A stretch of DNA of 32,875 nt from contig JACVTC010000071.1 in the NCBI GenBank assembly GCA_016946835.1, positions 875,001 through 907,875 on the forward strand, in the 5' to 3' direction. The stretch is from Neocallimastix lanati (nom. inval.) (lineage: Eukaryota; Neocallimastigomycota; Neocallimastigomycetes; Neocallimastigales; Neocallimastigaceae). Made by a program: the position numbers and the translations under genes. Below the pieces are notes generated by a model, which was not told where the DNA came from, searched no databases, and saw only the letters and a list, made by a program, of their open reading frames with translations. Positions 1-9,945 of this stretch are shown here, piece after piece; position 1 is the first letter of the stretch; each line of letters opens with the position of its first letter.

Positions 1-54
1 TATTAATATCTACTCCATTGTCTACCAAGAATTCAATTAAACTTTTGTTTCCTT
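1..54 (-). pseudogene. Ankyrin repeat fragment running off the left edge
   Basis: The minus strand reads GNKSLIEFLVDNGVDIN, the second helix and loop of an ankyrin repeat in the style of the intact repeats near 13 kb. It leaves the window at base 1, so its true length is unknown. The frame is lost upstream, where the sequence turns into the tail of the membrane-protein relic in another frame. It may be the end of a neighbouring ankyrin gene or an exon beginning at the minus-strand AG near base 53. The ankyrin motif is seen directly; the gene structure is not resolved. Confidence 0.5.
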
Positions 55-1203
55 ATAGTCTGTTGTTCTACAACTATTATAATTAGTTTCAGTGTAATTT
101 GTCGTTCTACGACTATCGTCATAATTAGTTTCTGTGTAAGTAACAGAATCTTTATTACTGTTATTGTCAATAATGACAGAGTATCTACGAGTGGTATCAC
201 CTATATTTGAGTTATTTGCAAAATTGATCGAATAGTATGGCTTGAAGTTATTTAAATCATATGAAAGTAAATATAAGGATGATTCATCGGTAGATGTTGT
301 AGTCTATCTTGATGATTCTCTGCAATATAATAGCAAGTTCCTGAACCGTTGTGTGAACATGATCAATTATTACAAGAAGAACATGAAGATGTACTGCATG
401 AAGTGCAAGTACTTGATGTGACGTTGGATTTTTTTTATTATTAGTATTTGGCTTTTTAACAATAATATTAGAGTTGTCGATGGCAAGATCATCACATTTA
501 TTAATAGCTAAAATAAATGTAGTAGTTGTAGTAAAAATAGAAAATGCGTTAGAGTTTATGGTTTTACTTAAAAACGTTTCTGAGTTAATAACAATTTCTT
601 AAACAACATGTTTAATGATTAGTAAATCTTCTTGATTATTATAGGGTGGTGATTCCTTTGGTGAATCTCTTTGAAAATCTCTATGTAGATCTCTTGATAA
701 ACATGGAACTGGAGTATTTTCAATGGTTTAGAAAACATCAGAATTTTATTCCATGTTGACACATGAACCATCACATAAGGAAATTGAATAACTAACTTGA
801 GATTGATAATTATTTTGTAAAATCTTAACTGATAATTACGTTTAAAGTTATTATTTGAATTTGTCAAATTATCGTGCAATCCACCTACTGGATAGTTTGG
901 TTTTGGACTAACATAATTTAATGAGCTGTATGAAATATCGATGTTACCGTTTTACATAAATGATTTTTTTTTATTAGGATAAATCCAATAATAGTAACTA
1001 AGGCAAGTACACTTGTACCATACAAAGAGATGATAACAGCATTATTTGTTTCTTCAGTTGTAATATCGGCTGTACTTTCAGTTGCTAAAATTTTTGATTT
1101 ATTATTACCGATTTAACCATTATTATTGCCATTATTATTGTCATTATCATTATTGTTGACAATATTATCTCCATTAATTTTGTTTCTTTTATTTCTATTA
1201 AAT
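37..1203 (-). pseudogene. Decayed single-pass membrane protein with long cytoplasmic-type tail
   Basis: I do not recognise the family. Reading the minus strand from about 1203 there is an Asn/Asp/Gly-rich linker, an in-frame TAA near 1117, then Ile/Leu/Val-rich sequence at about 975-1053 (NNAVIISLYGTSVLALVTII and following residues), which fits one transmembrane helix followed by Lys. After that, coding-like stretches continue in shifting frames: SSLNYVSPKPNYPVGG near 900-945, VPCLSRDLHRDFQRDSPKES near 640-710, a Cys-rich piece near 350-420 (CTSCSTSSCSSC), and a final open frame from about 270 down to a TAA at 37-39. That last part has a repeated TETNY...RRTTNY pattern. The layout suggests a type I membrane protein with a Ser/Thr/Tyr-rich cytoplasmic tail. 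At least three frameshifts make it a pseudogene, or a multi-exon gene whose introns I cannot place. Confidence 0.5.
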
Positions 1204-1374
1204 TATATTTTTAGAATTATAGTATTTGTTATTTTGAAATTTGCTAATTTTAATTTTAAGGAAATAAAGTATATTTCTTCTTGTTTACCATAATATTATT
1301 ACAGATATATTAAAGATTATTTGTTTTTATCTTTAGGAATATTTATAACAAATATTCTGGTATTTCAAATTAAA

Positions 1375-2007
1375 ATGAAAACAATATATATTACTGATGG
1401 AACAAAAAATTCTGTTTTTCAAACTATTTAGATAGTTATGGTATTCTCTTCTAATCCGTTACATTACCTATTAATTCAGTCTATTTAGAAAATGAAAATG
1501 ATGCTCTATTTAATTCTATTATTCATCAAATTTTCTTGCTGAACTTAAAATACAAATTGAAAATTATCAAAAAAAAAAATAATTTTAGAGTAACATATTT
1601 AAATTCAAAACCAGATACTTCAAAGATTTTGCAGATATCAATCAAGTTAAAACTACTGCAGGTGCTCAATTAAATTCTGAAGGTAAAAATTAGCAGAACA
1701 AATTCAAATGAAGTATAAAGATATAGTCTTTGATGTTCCAAATTCCTCAACTGATTATAAAGATATTCTTACTCCAATTAGTCATTATGAACTTACTATT
1801 TCTGATTCTAAAGCTCTTAAAGAGTTATTAAAATATAATAATACTAAAGCTAGTTGTTCTGGTGCTCTCTATGATAAAGATGGAATTAATTCAATGTATT
1901 TATTTGTACCATTTGTTGATAGTACTGTTGCTTTCTTTACTGGTGACCTTTGGATTAATTGGACTACTTATGATATTGTTAATGTTTACATTTGGATTAA
2001 TATATAA
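1375..2007 (+). pseudogene. Decayed unknown protein
   Basis: A plausible start ATG at 1375 opens MKTIYITDGTKNSVFQTI and then meets a TAG. Coding-like sequence continues in other frames (VYLENENDALFNSIIH near 1480-1525, TYLNSKPDTSK near 1600) and becomes a clean 99-codon frame at 1708-2007, containing KYKDIVFDVPNSSTDYKDIL and SMYLFVPFVDSTVAFFTG. Hydrophilic sequence plus one Cys and no membrane segment suggest a soluble or extracellular domain, but I do not recognise it. At least two frameshifts and one stop separate the start from the clean frame. It is head-to-head with the membrane-protein relic on the other strand, about 170 bases away. Confidence 0.45.
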
Positions 2008-2026
2008 ATTATTGTTTACATTTACA

Positions 2027-2191
2027 CTATTTTTTTAATAATAAATTACTTGAATTATTGGATATTAAATCTAAATCAATTGGAGAAAGCAAAACACTGT
2101 TCTTATTTTCTATTTCTTCATTTATTTTTCCTTTTTCATCAATGTTTGCTAAAAAATAAGCTAATTCTTGATTTTTGAGCGATGATCGCAT
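2027..2191 (-). CDS. Small hypothetical ORF, 54 codons
   Basis: An ATG at 2189-2191 opens an uninterrupted 54-codon frame ending in TAG at 2027-2029. The peptide is hydrophilic and not low-complexity (LKNQELAYFLANIDEKGK, then NSVLLSPIDLDLISNN), unlike translated intergenic DNA here. It ends about 20 bases from the end of the plus-strand relic, so the two converge. It could be a real small protein or the last exon of a longer minus-strand gene: CTTAG just upstream of the ATG would serve as a splice acceptor. No family is recognised. Confidence 0.35.
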   Translation of the reverse strand: MRSSLKNQELAYFLANIDEKGKINEEIENKNSVLLSPIDLDLISNNSSNLLLKK

Positions 2192-2232
2192 TATCTAAGA
2201 TCTTTTGTTGTATTAATATTTTGCATTTTCAG

Positions 2233-2307
2233 TTTCAAATTGAAATTGTACATGATCGACGTTATTTAGATCCGTCCTACAATGAGAACGAAGCCATAAT
2301 TGATTCT
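2233..2307 (+). other. Orphan exon-like segment bounded by splice signals
   Basis: A TTTTGCATTTTCAG acceptor, with a TATTAAT branch-like sequence upstream, is followed by exactly 75 bases without a stop. These encode 25 residues rich in charge (FQIEIVHDRRYLDPSYNENE, then AIIDS). GTAAGT, a consensus 5' splice site, follows directly. The segment has higher GC and complexity than its flanks. I cannot find partner exons, so it may be a relic. The motifs are seen; use as an exon is inferred. Confidence 0.3.
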
Positions 2308-2309
2308 GT

Positions 2310-2968
2310 AAGTGGTTTGCATTTTTATTAAATTTAAAGTTATTTTGTTTGTTTAATTTTGAAGTTAAATTATAATTATTATTTAAATTAGTACTTATTT
2401 AATTTATGTTATTTTATCCTTTATAATTGTTTCAATATTACTATTATTACAATTATTTTCAGAACTAAATAACATAAAATAATTATTAACTAAAAAAAAT
2501 AAGAGATAGTTTAAAAACTAGACTTTTAATTAATTAATTATTAAGTACTGATTTTTAAACTCTAAATTAAAAATTTAAAAAAAATATATATATAAAAACC
2601 TCTTTTTTTTTTTTTTTTTTTTTTTTTGAATTAAAATAAATAAACACTTTTTTATTTCTTTATATAAATACTTCTTTTAATATTAATTGCTTTTTATATA
2701 TATTCTTTATAAATTAATTTATTTTTAAACTATTTTTCTCACTTTTAATATATATTTCTCTTTTCGCTTTTTTTATTATTTATAAATATATATTTTTTTA
2801 TATTTATTGTTATTATTATTATTATAATTTTTATTACTTTGAATATAAATTTTAAAACAAATTTATTTTTATTTTTATTTCTTTATTTTAAATTTAAGAA
2901 ATTTATTTTTATTTAATGATATTTTTTATTATATGTATTCTATGTAGATATGTATAAATCTTTTTTAT
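2310..2968. other. AT-rich intergenic, no gene seen
   Basis: Very AT-rich DNA with a T tract of more than 20 bases near 2608-2630 and many TATATA stretches. I see no coding pattern. The NRPS relic breaks off into this sequence on its 3' side. Confidence 0.6.
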
Positions 2969-2970
2969 TA

Positions 2971-3950
2971 CTATAAATCTTTTTTATCTTTTTTATTTCT
3001 TACGATATCAGTAATATCCTTTATATTACTAACTACTGTTGTTTCGGCTTGACCATAAACACTAAATAATCTTGCATTGTTATTCTTGACTATTTTTTCT
3101 GCTGTATTAATATTCAAATACTCACCTCCAAGTAAAATCCATTTCACATTTTTCAATGATTTCAAAAAACATTTATCATTAATGTATTTTTCGATTCTAG
3201 ATGGAACAGTAAAGATATATTTTATTTCATATTTTACTATTAAATTACTTAATAATTTTGGATTATTGTACTCTTCTTCATTAGTTACTATAATTCTATT
3301 TTCTTTTAACAATGGATAATAAAGTTCTCCTATACTAATATCATGTGTAAATTTACAAATGGATAATGCATCATCAAACTCATCATCATATATATCATCT
3401 TTTCCTTTATACTTTTGTGTAGAAGCAGTAATTAATTAAATTATTATGTTTTATTAATACACCTTTTGGTTTTCCCGTTGTTCCTGTAGTGAATAATGAA
3501 TAACAGAGATCTTCAGGATCATTAATATTTTCAATTACTTAGAGATTTTCACTATAATTGTGATTGGATAAATCATACTTCTCAGTACTAATCATTCCTA
3601 ATTTTTCAAGATTATCTTTATCATTAATATATACTAATAAGATTTTAGCATTCGTTTTCTAATATATTTTATTCTTTCTTCTATAAATTCAGGATCAACA
3701 GGAAAACTGCTCCACTCTTTATAACTGCAAGAGATGCTAAAACATAATAATGCGATCTTTCAGTAATCACAGGAATTATATCTCCTCTATTAACTCCTAT
3801 TTTTCTTAACCAATGTGCTAAGGAATTATTCTTTTCATCTAATTCTTTATATGTCATCTTGACATCACCACAAATAATAGCACATTTATTAGAATATTTC
3901 TTGGCTACCTTACTAAATTCAACATGATAAACTTTATCAAAGTCATTCTT
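2971..3950 (-). pseudogene. NRPS adenylation domain 2, N-terminal part
   Basis: A1/A2 core sequence is at 3740-3870 (MTYKELDEKNNSLAHWLRK, then RGDIIPVITERS and LAVIKSGAVF). PVDPEFIEERIKYI follows after a frame change near 3700. The ATP-binding A3 loop reads FTTGTTGKPKGV at about 3460-3498; the usual motif has TSGTTG. A4-like KFTHDISIGELYYPLL follows near 3300-3360. A5 reads SVYGQAETTV near 3040-3070, where YGPTE is usual. An in-frame TAA lies at 3539-3541, with frame changes near 3660 and 3435. The frame ends at 2971, about 30 residues after A5, so the rest of the domain is absent. The Pro-to-Gln change in A5 and the loss of A6-A10 mean it cannot adenylate. Confidence 0.8.
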
Positions 3951-3959
3951 ACAAACATT

Positions 3960-5315
3960 ATTATTAAATTGATTTAATATCTTTTTTCTTTCTTCTTTAC
4001 TGATATATTCTATATCCTTGATTTTTTGATCATATCTTTTTATATTTTGAATTATCTCAAGATAAGAGTTCGCGATACCTTTAATAATACTTTCTTCATA
4101 AATATTATTATCATAAATACTATTAATGGAATAGTTATTTTCTCCTTCTATTAGAATGAATGTAATATCAAATTTTGAATTGTTATTTTCATATAATGAT
4201 AATGATTCTTGATATTCTTCTTCATTAAATATACTTGGATAATCTTTCATTGAAAGTGGATTTACAATAGCTTTTGGTTGGAATATGAATGTATTATTAA
4301 TACTTTTTAAATTTAATTTTTGTTTCAATTCTGAAAATGACAAATTGTTATTTTTGTAAACATTCATCAATACATTTATATTTTCTTTAAGTATTTTTTC
4401 AAATGAAACTTCACCATTATCAAACTTTAAAAGAATTGGCTGTGTAGTAACAAACATACCAATCATATTCTCAATATAATGATTATTTCTATTAGCATTA
4501 ATTAATGAAGTATATACATTTTCCTGTCCACTGTATTTACTTAATATATAAGAATACAAAGTAATAAAGAATACAGTTTTACTAATCTTTTTGTTTTTAA
4601 TATAAGAATTAATTGAATTGGAAATTTCTTCGCTTATTAGTAATACAAAGTGTGCTATACTTTGTGTACTAATTTTACCATTTTCAATGATCGAATCGGA
4701 AATTTCGTATTCTTTCATGCTCTTCTTTGGAATGTCCAATTCTTCATAATCTGAATCAAACATTTCCTTATAGAAGGAAATTTGATCTTCGAAATTCTTA
4801 TTTTGATCTTTTTTTTTGACAAAATAGGCATAGTCACTATATTGAACTTCTAATTTTTCAAGTTCTTCTTCTTTATCATAGTAATAATGATTTAATTCAT
4901 TAGCGATAAAAGACATACTCATACCATCGGATATGATATGATGCATATCAAACATCAATACTTCATTTCCAATAAATCCAACTCTCATCAATGGTTATCC
5001 GATAAATTAAATGGTCTGACAAATTCTTGGGCATTTTCATAAGTGTATTCTTCAGATGTTAATTGAATTTCATCATCAATTGATCCATAAATTTCAATTT
5101 TATTTCCTATTTCCTTCTCAATATATCTAGTTTTCAATATTTCATCATGCTTATTGAACAATTTATTAAAAGCTTCTTTTACCTTTTCAATATCTATTTC
5201 TTCATTCAATTTCACTGAAGCTGGAATGTTATACATTATACAATTGATATTTTTCTTTGAATCTATATAAACACTTAGTTGTTGTGATGTTATTGGGAAC
5301 TCCTTCATATTACAT
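3960..5315 (-). pseudogene. NRPS condensation domain
   Basis: The domain begins near FPITSQQLSVYID (C1 region, about 5290), passes VRPFNLSDN and reaches the catalytic motif MHHIISDGMS (HHxxxDG) at about 4917-4946. It then continues through YSDYAYF (C4-like) and IGMFVTTQPILL (C5-like). The active-site histidines, Asp and Gly are intact. A frame change near 4988-4995 sits just before the active site: the upstream frame ends at 4988 and the downstream frame starts at 4991, with homology continuing across. C1 resembles the LCL type. Length, about 450 residues, is normal for the family. Confidence 0.85.
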
Positions 5316-5379
5316 TTTTTAATAATTTCTTCATTAATGTCTTTTTCATTTTCATTTCCTTCATTCTTTTTAAAGATTT

Positions 5380-5610
5380 CTTCAATATACTTTGAAAGAT
5401 TTCTGATCATAGAATACTTCAAAATATCCTTTATTCCAAATTTAATTTTAAACTTCTTTTCAAGTTCGTGAAAAACTTTAATGGCATTCAAACTATTACC
5501 TCCTAAATCATAGAAATCATTGTATTTACCAACTGTATTTTCTTTCAATTTAAATAATCTTTTGTATATTTCACCAATAATTCTTTTCATTTCTGTATCT
5601 GATTCAACAT
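5380..5610 (-). pseudogene. NRPS thiolation (peptidyl carrier) domain
   Basis: This is the four-helix carrier domain that holds the growing peptide as a thioester. The signature FYDLGGNSLNAIKVFHELEK contains Ser77 of the frame starting at 5722 (codon at 5492-5494), the expected phosphopantetheine attachment residue. The domain is uninterrupted and of normal length, directly after A10 and before the condensation domain, as in a standard module. Confidence 0.85.
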
Positions 5611-5639
5611 ATTTTTCTTTAATAATATCATTTATATTT

Positions 5640-6297
5640 GGTTCAGGTAATGCTCTTCTATCTAATTTTCCATTGTTGGTCATTGGAATAGTTTCAATTT
5701 TTATGAAATAATTTGGTATCATATAAACAGGAAGTTTTTGTCTTAAATAGCTTCAAATTTCATTTCTAGAAATACTTTCTTCACTAATATAATAACCGAC
5801 CAAATTTTTATCTCCATTTTCCTTTACCTTATCAATGACTGCGCAGTATTTAATGCTATTAATTTCTTTGATTGTATTTTCTATTTCACTTAATTCAATT
5901 CTTTGTCCATAAATCTTAACTTGGAAATCGATTCTACCTAAATATTTAAATACACCATTTTCCAAGATCTCCTGATTTATACATTTTTCTTTTCTCTCCT
6001 TTTTCATTATTAAATGGACATTCTATAAACTTTTCATTAGTTAATTTTTCTTTATTCAAATATCCTTTTCCTACACCATAACCTGAAATATAAATTTCCC
6101 CTTTAAGACCTAATGGAACTGGCTTTAATTTTTTATATAAAATATAAATTTTACTATTACACGTTGGTCTTCCAATAGTAATTACTGGTAGATTATTTTT
6201 TATAATACTTTCAAGTTAATAAATTGCTTCTGTTGGACCATAAATATTATAAAGAGAGCATTCACTATTATTGACAATATTAATTAAATTATCAAAA
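5640..6297 (-). pseudogene. NRPS adenylation domain 1, C-terminal part
   Basis: Adenylation core motifs follow in order: A5 (NIYGPTE, about 6231-6251), A6 (GEIYISGYGVGKGYLN, near 6060-6110), A8 (KYLGRIDFQVKIYGQRIEL, about 5900-5965), A9 (LPVYMIPNYF, near 5710-5740) and A10 with the catalytic lysine (NGKLDRRAL, about 5655-5685). A7 (usually RTGDL) is not readable because of a frameshift near 6000. The TAA at 6216-6218 lies just after A5. The TGA at 5753-5755 is a plain nonsense codon, because the frame is open on both sides. The N-terminal half (A1-A4) is missing; an AAAAT microsatellite replaces it from 6305. The substrate pocket lies mostly in the lost part, so no amino acid can be predicted. 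Confidence 0.85.
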
Positions 6298-6304
6298 TTA
6301 GATT

Positions 6305-6417
6305 GAATAAAATAAAATAAAATAAATAAAAGAATATGAATATAAAGTACAGACTGAATAAAATAAAATAAAATAAATAAAATAAAATAAGATAAGATAA
6401 GATAAAATAAAATAAAA
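6305..6417. repeat. AAAAT/AAATA microsatellite
   Basis: Two blocks of short AAAAT/AAATA units plus GATAA variants, followed by T and A homopolymers up to about 6448. It lies exactly where the first NRPS adenylation domain breaks off, so repeat expansion or slippage may have accompanied the truncation. Confidence 0.8.
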
Positions 6418-7449
6418 TTTTTTTTTAAAAAAAAAAAAAAAAAAAAAACATTTAAAATAAATTAATTTAAATTGATAATATTATAACATAAAATCGTGAA
6501 TAATAATTTTCTTTACAGTGTATGAAGTTTTTTTTTCTAATATTCATTTGTTATCTATTCTTAGTCTACATGGTATATCATCACACCGAAATTTTTTTTA
6601 ACTTTTGAACTTAATTTTTATTCTTTATTGCATTAAATTTTCTATGATTAATTTAAATTTTTTTTTTTTATTATTTATTATAATTTTAATAATGTTTTTT
6701 ACCTATATGTATTTTTTTTAATAACAATTTAATAAAATAATGGAAGTATATTCTCTTCCCTATTAAAAAAAAAATTTCCAGTGTAAAATATAAAATAAAT
6801 ATTTAAAATAATAATATCAAATCATAATTAATAAGTAATAAAAATTAATTATAATTTTTGATCTTTATTTTTTTATTATCATTTTTTTTAAATATTTTTT
6901 CATCTATTCATCTATATTTATTATATTTATATATATAATATTTATATATATATAATTTTAAGGAATTTTTAAAATTATATATTGATTTATTAAATAAACT
7001 ATATTATTTTTTTTTATTCATTATTTTTATATATTTATTACAAGTCGTATAATCTATTTATAATATATTAATTCAACCTTATACTTTTTTTAAAAAATTA
7101 ATACTGGGGATAATTGTAATTAAAAAAAATTGTAGAAAATAACAATGAAATTAATGAAAAAAAATTATTTAAAATTATATTCACTTCATGTTTATTTATT
7201 TAAAAATAATTGATCCAATACAAAAAAAAAAAAAAAAAAAAAAAATTATTTAAAATTATTTTTACATTTGTATATTTAAAAATAATTAATCCAATACAAG
7301 AAATACAAAAAAAAAAAAAGAAAAAAAATTGAAAAAGAAAATATACTAATTAAGAAAGTAGCAAGATAAACCATTTTTATATAGTGAATTAAATTATACT
7401 CATTATATATTTTATTATTATTTATGTTTTTTTTATATCTATATTTAAA
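6418..7449. other. AT-rich intergenic, no gene seen
   Basis: Homopolymers and TA-rich stretches. Two similar segments at about 7165-7240 and 7245-7330 (TTATTTAAAATTAT..., ending in a long A tract) form an imperfect direct repeat. I see no coding pattern. Confidence 0.55.
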
Positions 7450-8060
7450 AAGTTAAAAATTAATTTCATAATTTTCTTTACATTTTTTTTTTTTTATATT
7501 TCGGTGTATTTGTTTACTGTAAAATTGATGATACTATCATTTTTACCGGATATAATTACTCACTTCGGACACGTTATTGAAGTTTCTCAAAAGACTTCCT
7601 AAGACTAGTTTGTTTTGAAAAGGTCAAAAAAAAAAATGCGAATTCTTTTTAATCTATAGACTTCCTCTAGCCATAGAATTTCTGCTACAGGTATCGTTAT
7701 GGATCCTAAAAAGGTTTTTTTTTTTTTTTTTTAATTCTTGAATTGTCTACTCCAAATTTTAAGGTACAAAGCTATTTTGTTGATTAAGAAAACTAAAATT
7801 ATATTGTTGAAGGTAATCTTGGTTTCCTTTCGTTTTTGAATGCTACCTCAATAATAACCTTAAAATTTTATTATAATAAATAAATATATTTGATATTTAT
7901 TACATTTTTTAAAAGTTGAAAATACTAAGAAACATTGATAGACAAGATATTTATATTCATAACAAAATTGGTGGTCGCGCGGACTAAGCATCCAAGAAAA
8001 AAAAAAAAAAAATGGAAGTTTAAAAATTTGAAGATGGTCATATTACCTATAAAATTAATA
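7450..8060 (+). pseudogene. Strongly decayed copy of the CBM-like family (copy 1)
   Basis: Coding-like scraps on the plus strand line up, in the same order, with the better copy at 9.2-9.95 kb. Near 7510-7545, VYCKIDDTIIFTG matches VYYGVINDKTFIIFF. Near 7770, VQSYFVD matches VQTSYFYE. Near 7955, DIYIHNKIGG matches NIYIHYKIEGG after frame repair. Near 8020, FEDGHITYK matches LEDGQIIYE. Stops and frameshifts are frequent, and long T and A tracts interrupt it near 7715 and 7998. The C-terminal part with the WDNN motif is absent. It is a relic of a duplicated gene and is not expressible as a protein. Confidence 0.45.
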
Positions 8061-8235
8061 TAAATAAATAATAATAATAATAACTAATAATAATAATTAC
8101 TAATAATGATAATAATAACTAATAATAGTAATAATAATAATAATAATAAATAATAATAATATTAATTAATAATTAATTAATTAAAATAATACATTAAAAT
8201 TATTAAAATTATTAAAATTATTAATAATAAAAAAA
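8061..8235. repeat. AAT/ATAATA microsatellite
   Basis: An almost continuous run of AAT units with CTAATAATAATA variants, ending in short TTAAAATTA repeats. It directly follows the copy 1 relic. Confidence 0.75.
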
Positions 8236-9200
8236 GTGGTATGAAAGCTTTTTTATATTCCAAATAAAAAAAAAAAAAAATATTAAAAAATAAAAAATTA
8301 TAATATATGATTTTCATTAATTAAAATAATTAAATAATTACAAGTTCAAAAATATTTTGATTCATAAAATAATATTTATATTAAAAAATCTTATTTATTC
8401 AATCTGTACTTTATATTTATATTTTAACTATTTATTTTATTTTTTTTTTATTTTATTTTTGTTTGTTTATTTGTTTTTTGTTTTATTATTTATTTATTAT
8501 TTATTTATTATTATTTTAAAAATATTAATATATGTTTTCAAAAAATTTATAATAATTTTTATGATATTAATAAAACAGAAATAGGTATAATACAAAATTT
8601 TTTAATATATTTTCAAATAATTAGAAATAATAGATAATATTGTATAATAAAAAAAATTAAAAATATATTGAATAATAAAGAATGAAAGTAAAATTAAAAA
8701 AAATAAAAAAATAAAAATAAAATAAAATAAAATAAAAATATATATATAAAAAAAAAATAAAAAAATAAAAATAAAATAAAATAAAATATAAAGATATATA
8801 TATATAAATATATATATATATATCCCCTTATTTTCATTATAGAAAAATAAATAAATTTTGAAATTAGAAATCTTTTTATTTTGTATTATTTTTTTTTTTT
8901 TTTAGTTTTTTTCAAAATTTTTTTTTTTTTTTTTATTTTTTTTTTTAAATCTTTTTTTTATTTGTATTATACTCCTAAAATTTTAATTTTGAATGTTTGC
9001 TGTTATAATTAACAGAAAATAAAAATATAAAAAGATCTAAATTTTACTTTTTTTTTCTTTTTTATTTCTTTGCAATAATAATTATTAAAAAAATTGAATT
9101 ATAGAAAATATAAGTATTAATTTGAAAAAAAAATTATTATTATAAAACTATAGAAAATACTATTTTTTAACAATAAAAGTATTATTATTTTTTTTATTCT
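8236..9200. other. AT-rich intergenic, low complexity
   Basis: Poly-A, poly-T, AAAAT and TATATA tracts. An open frame at 8357-8584 is only low-complexity Phe/Leu/Ile/Tyr and I reject it as a gene. No coding pattern is visible. Confidence 0.6.
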
Positions 9201-9945
9201 TTGTCTTTTGTTCAATTTTCTACTGTTTTTTCTACTCCTCTTAACGAAAAAAAAATAGATTATGGATTAAATTCAAATTATTTCTTTTTAAGAAAACAGA
9301 AAATTAGGGAAAAGATGTCTATTTCTATGTTTATTCTATATATCCAAAAAAAAAAAAAAAAAGGTACATCTATTTTTTGGAGATGAATTCAATAAATGAT
9401 CACGGAAAGATGGTTTAGGATGAAAGTGATTATTTTCAAAGGACAAAATGTTTATTATGGTGTCATAAATGATAAAACTTTTATTATCTTTTTTTGATGG
9501 TCAACGTCAAACTCAAGAATTCTAACATGTAAGATGGTTTCATTTTCGATAGAAGTGGTAGGGTTTTCAATGAAGAAAAAATTTCCTTGGTACAAACAAG
9601 TTACTTTTATGAACAAGAAAGTATATTATTTGTTCTGTTCTATATTATAGAAAAAAAGTATAAAAATTTTCATACATCTTTAAAAATCGAAAATGCTGAA
9701 AGTGTTGAAGATAAAAATATTTATATCCATTATAAAATTGAAGGAGGTCGTAAATAGTAAATAGACTAATCTTCCTTGGAGAAAAAAAAAATGAATATTG
9801 TCAGTCTTGAAGATGGACAAATCATTTATGAAACATATTTAGATATCTATAAAAATGAAGATCAGTTTAGTTTTATTTCCACTAATGGTAAAAATGTATG
9901 GGATAACAATCATGGTAAAAAAAAAAAACTATAATTAAAAAATTC
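9201..9945 (+). pseudogene. Decayed protein ending in a starch-binding (CBM25/53-like) module (copy 2)
   Basis: Coding-like plus-strand sequence runs through several frames: MITERWFRMKVIIFKGQNVY near 9395-9455, FDRSGRVFNEEKISLVQTSY near 9545-9605, then VEDKNIYIHYKIEGG near 9705-9750. The last part, from ATG 9792, reads MNIVSLEDGQIIYETYLDIY and shortly after FISTNGKNVWDNNHGK before a stop. The order IYIHYKI...M...YE...F.F...WDNN fits the carbohydrate-binding family 25/53 pattern, whose signature is WDNNxGxxY; those modules bind starch or related glucans. A frame change and stop near 9750-9790 and earlier lesions mean no complete protein. Family assignment is by motif memory and moderately sure; the decay is seen directly. 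Confidence 0.45.

Larger units (their letters stand above)
2971..6297 (-). pseudogene. Nonribosomal peptide synthetase relic (A-T-C-A)
   Basis: An NRPS joins amino acids without a ribosome: the A domain activates one, the T domain carries it on phosphopantetheine, and the C domain makes the peptide bond. The minus strand holds, in order, the C-terminal half of an A domain, a complete T domain, a complete C domain and the N-terminal half of a second A domain. Lesions: in-frame TAA at 6216-6218, TGA at 5753-5755 and TAA at 3539-3541; frame changes near 6000, 4990, 3700, 3660 and 3435. Both ends run into AT-rich DNA inside an A domain, and no thioesterase or reductase release domain is present. 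Domain style resembles bacterial (Firmicutes-like) NRPSs, which anaerobic gut fungi are known to carry; that link is inference. Since motifs are still sharp, inactivation seems recent, or part of the damage is assembly error. Confidence 0.85.

Noticed and set aside
3077-3319. Plus-strand frame across the NRPS relic
   Set aside because: It lies opposite the adenylation-domain frame with core motif A5 and has no family features.
5520-5711. Plus-strand frame opposite the NRPS thiolation domain
   Set aside because: The minus strand clearly encodes the carrier domain.
7965-7995. Possible tRNA around GGTGGTCGCGCGGACTAAGC
   Set aside because: No cloverleaf or GTTCGA-type T loop follows, and the sequence aligns with the coding-like IYIHYKIEGG segment of copy 2.
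8357-8584. Open frame of 75 codons, plus strand
   Set aside because: Its residues are almost only Phe, Leu, Ile and Tyr from T-rich DNA; no conservation or coding-like composition.
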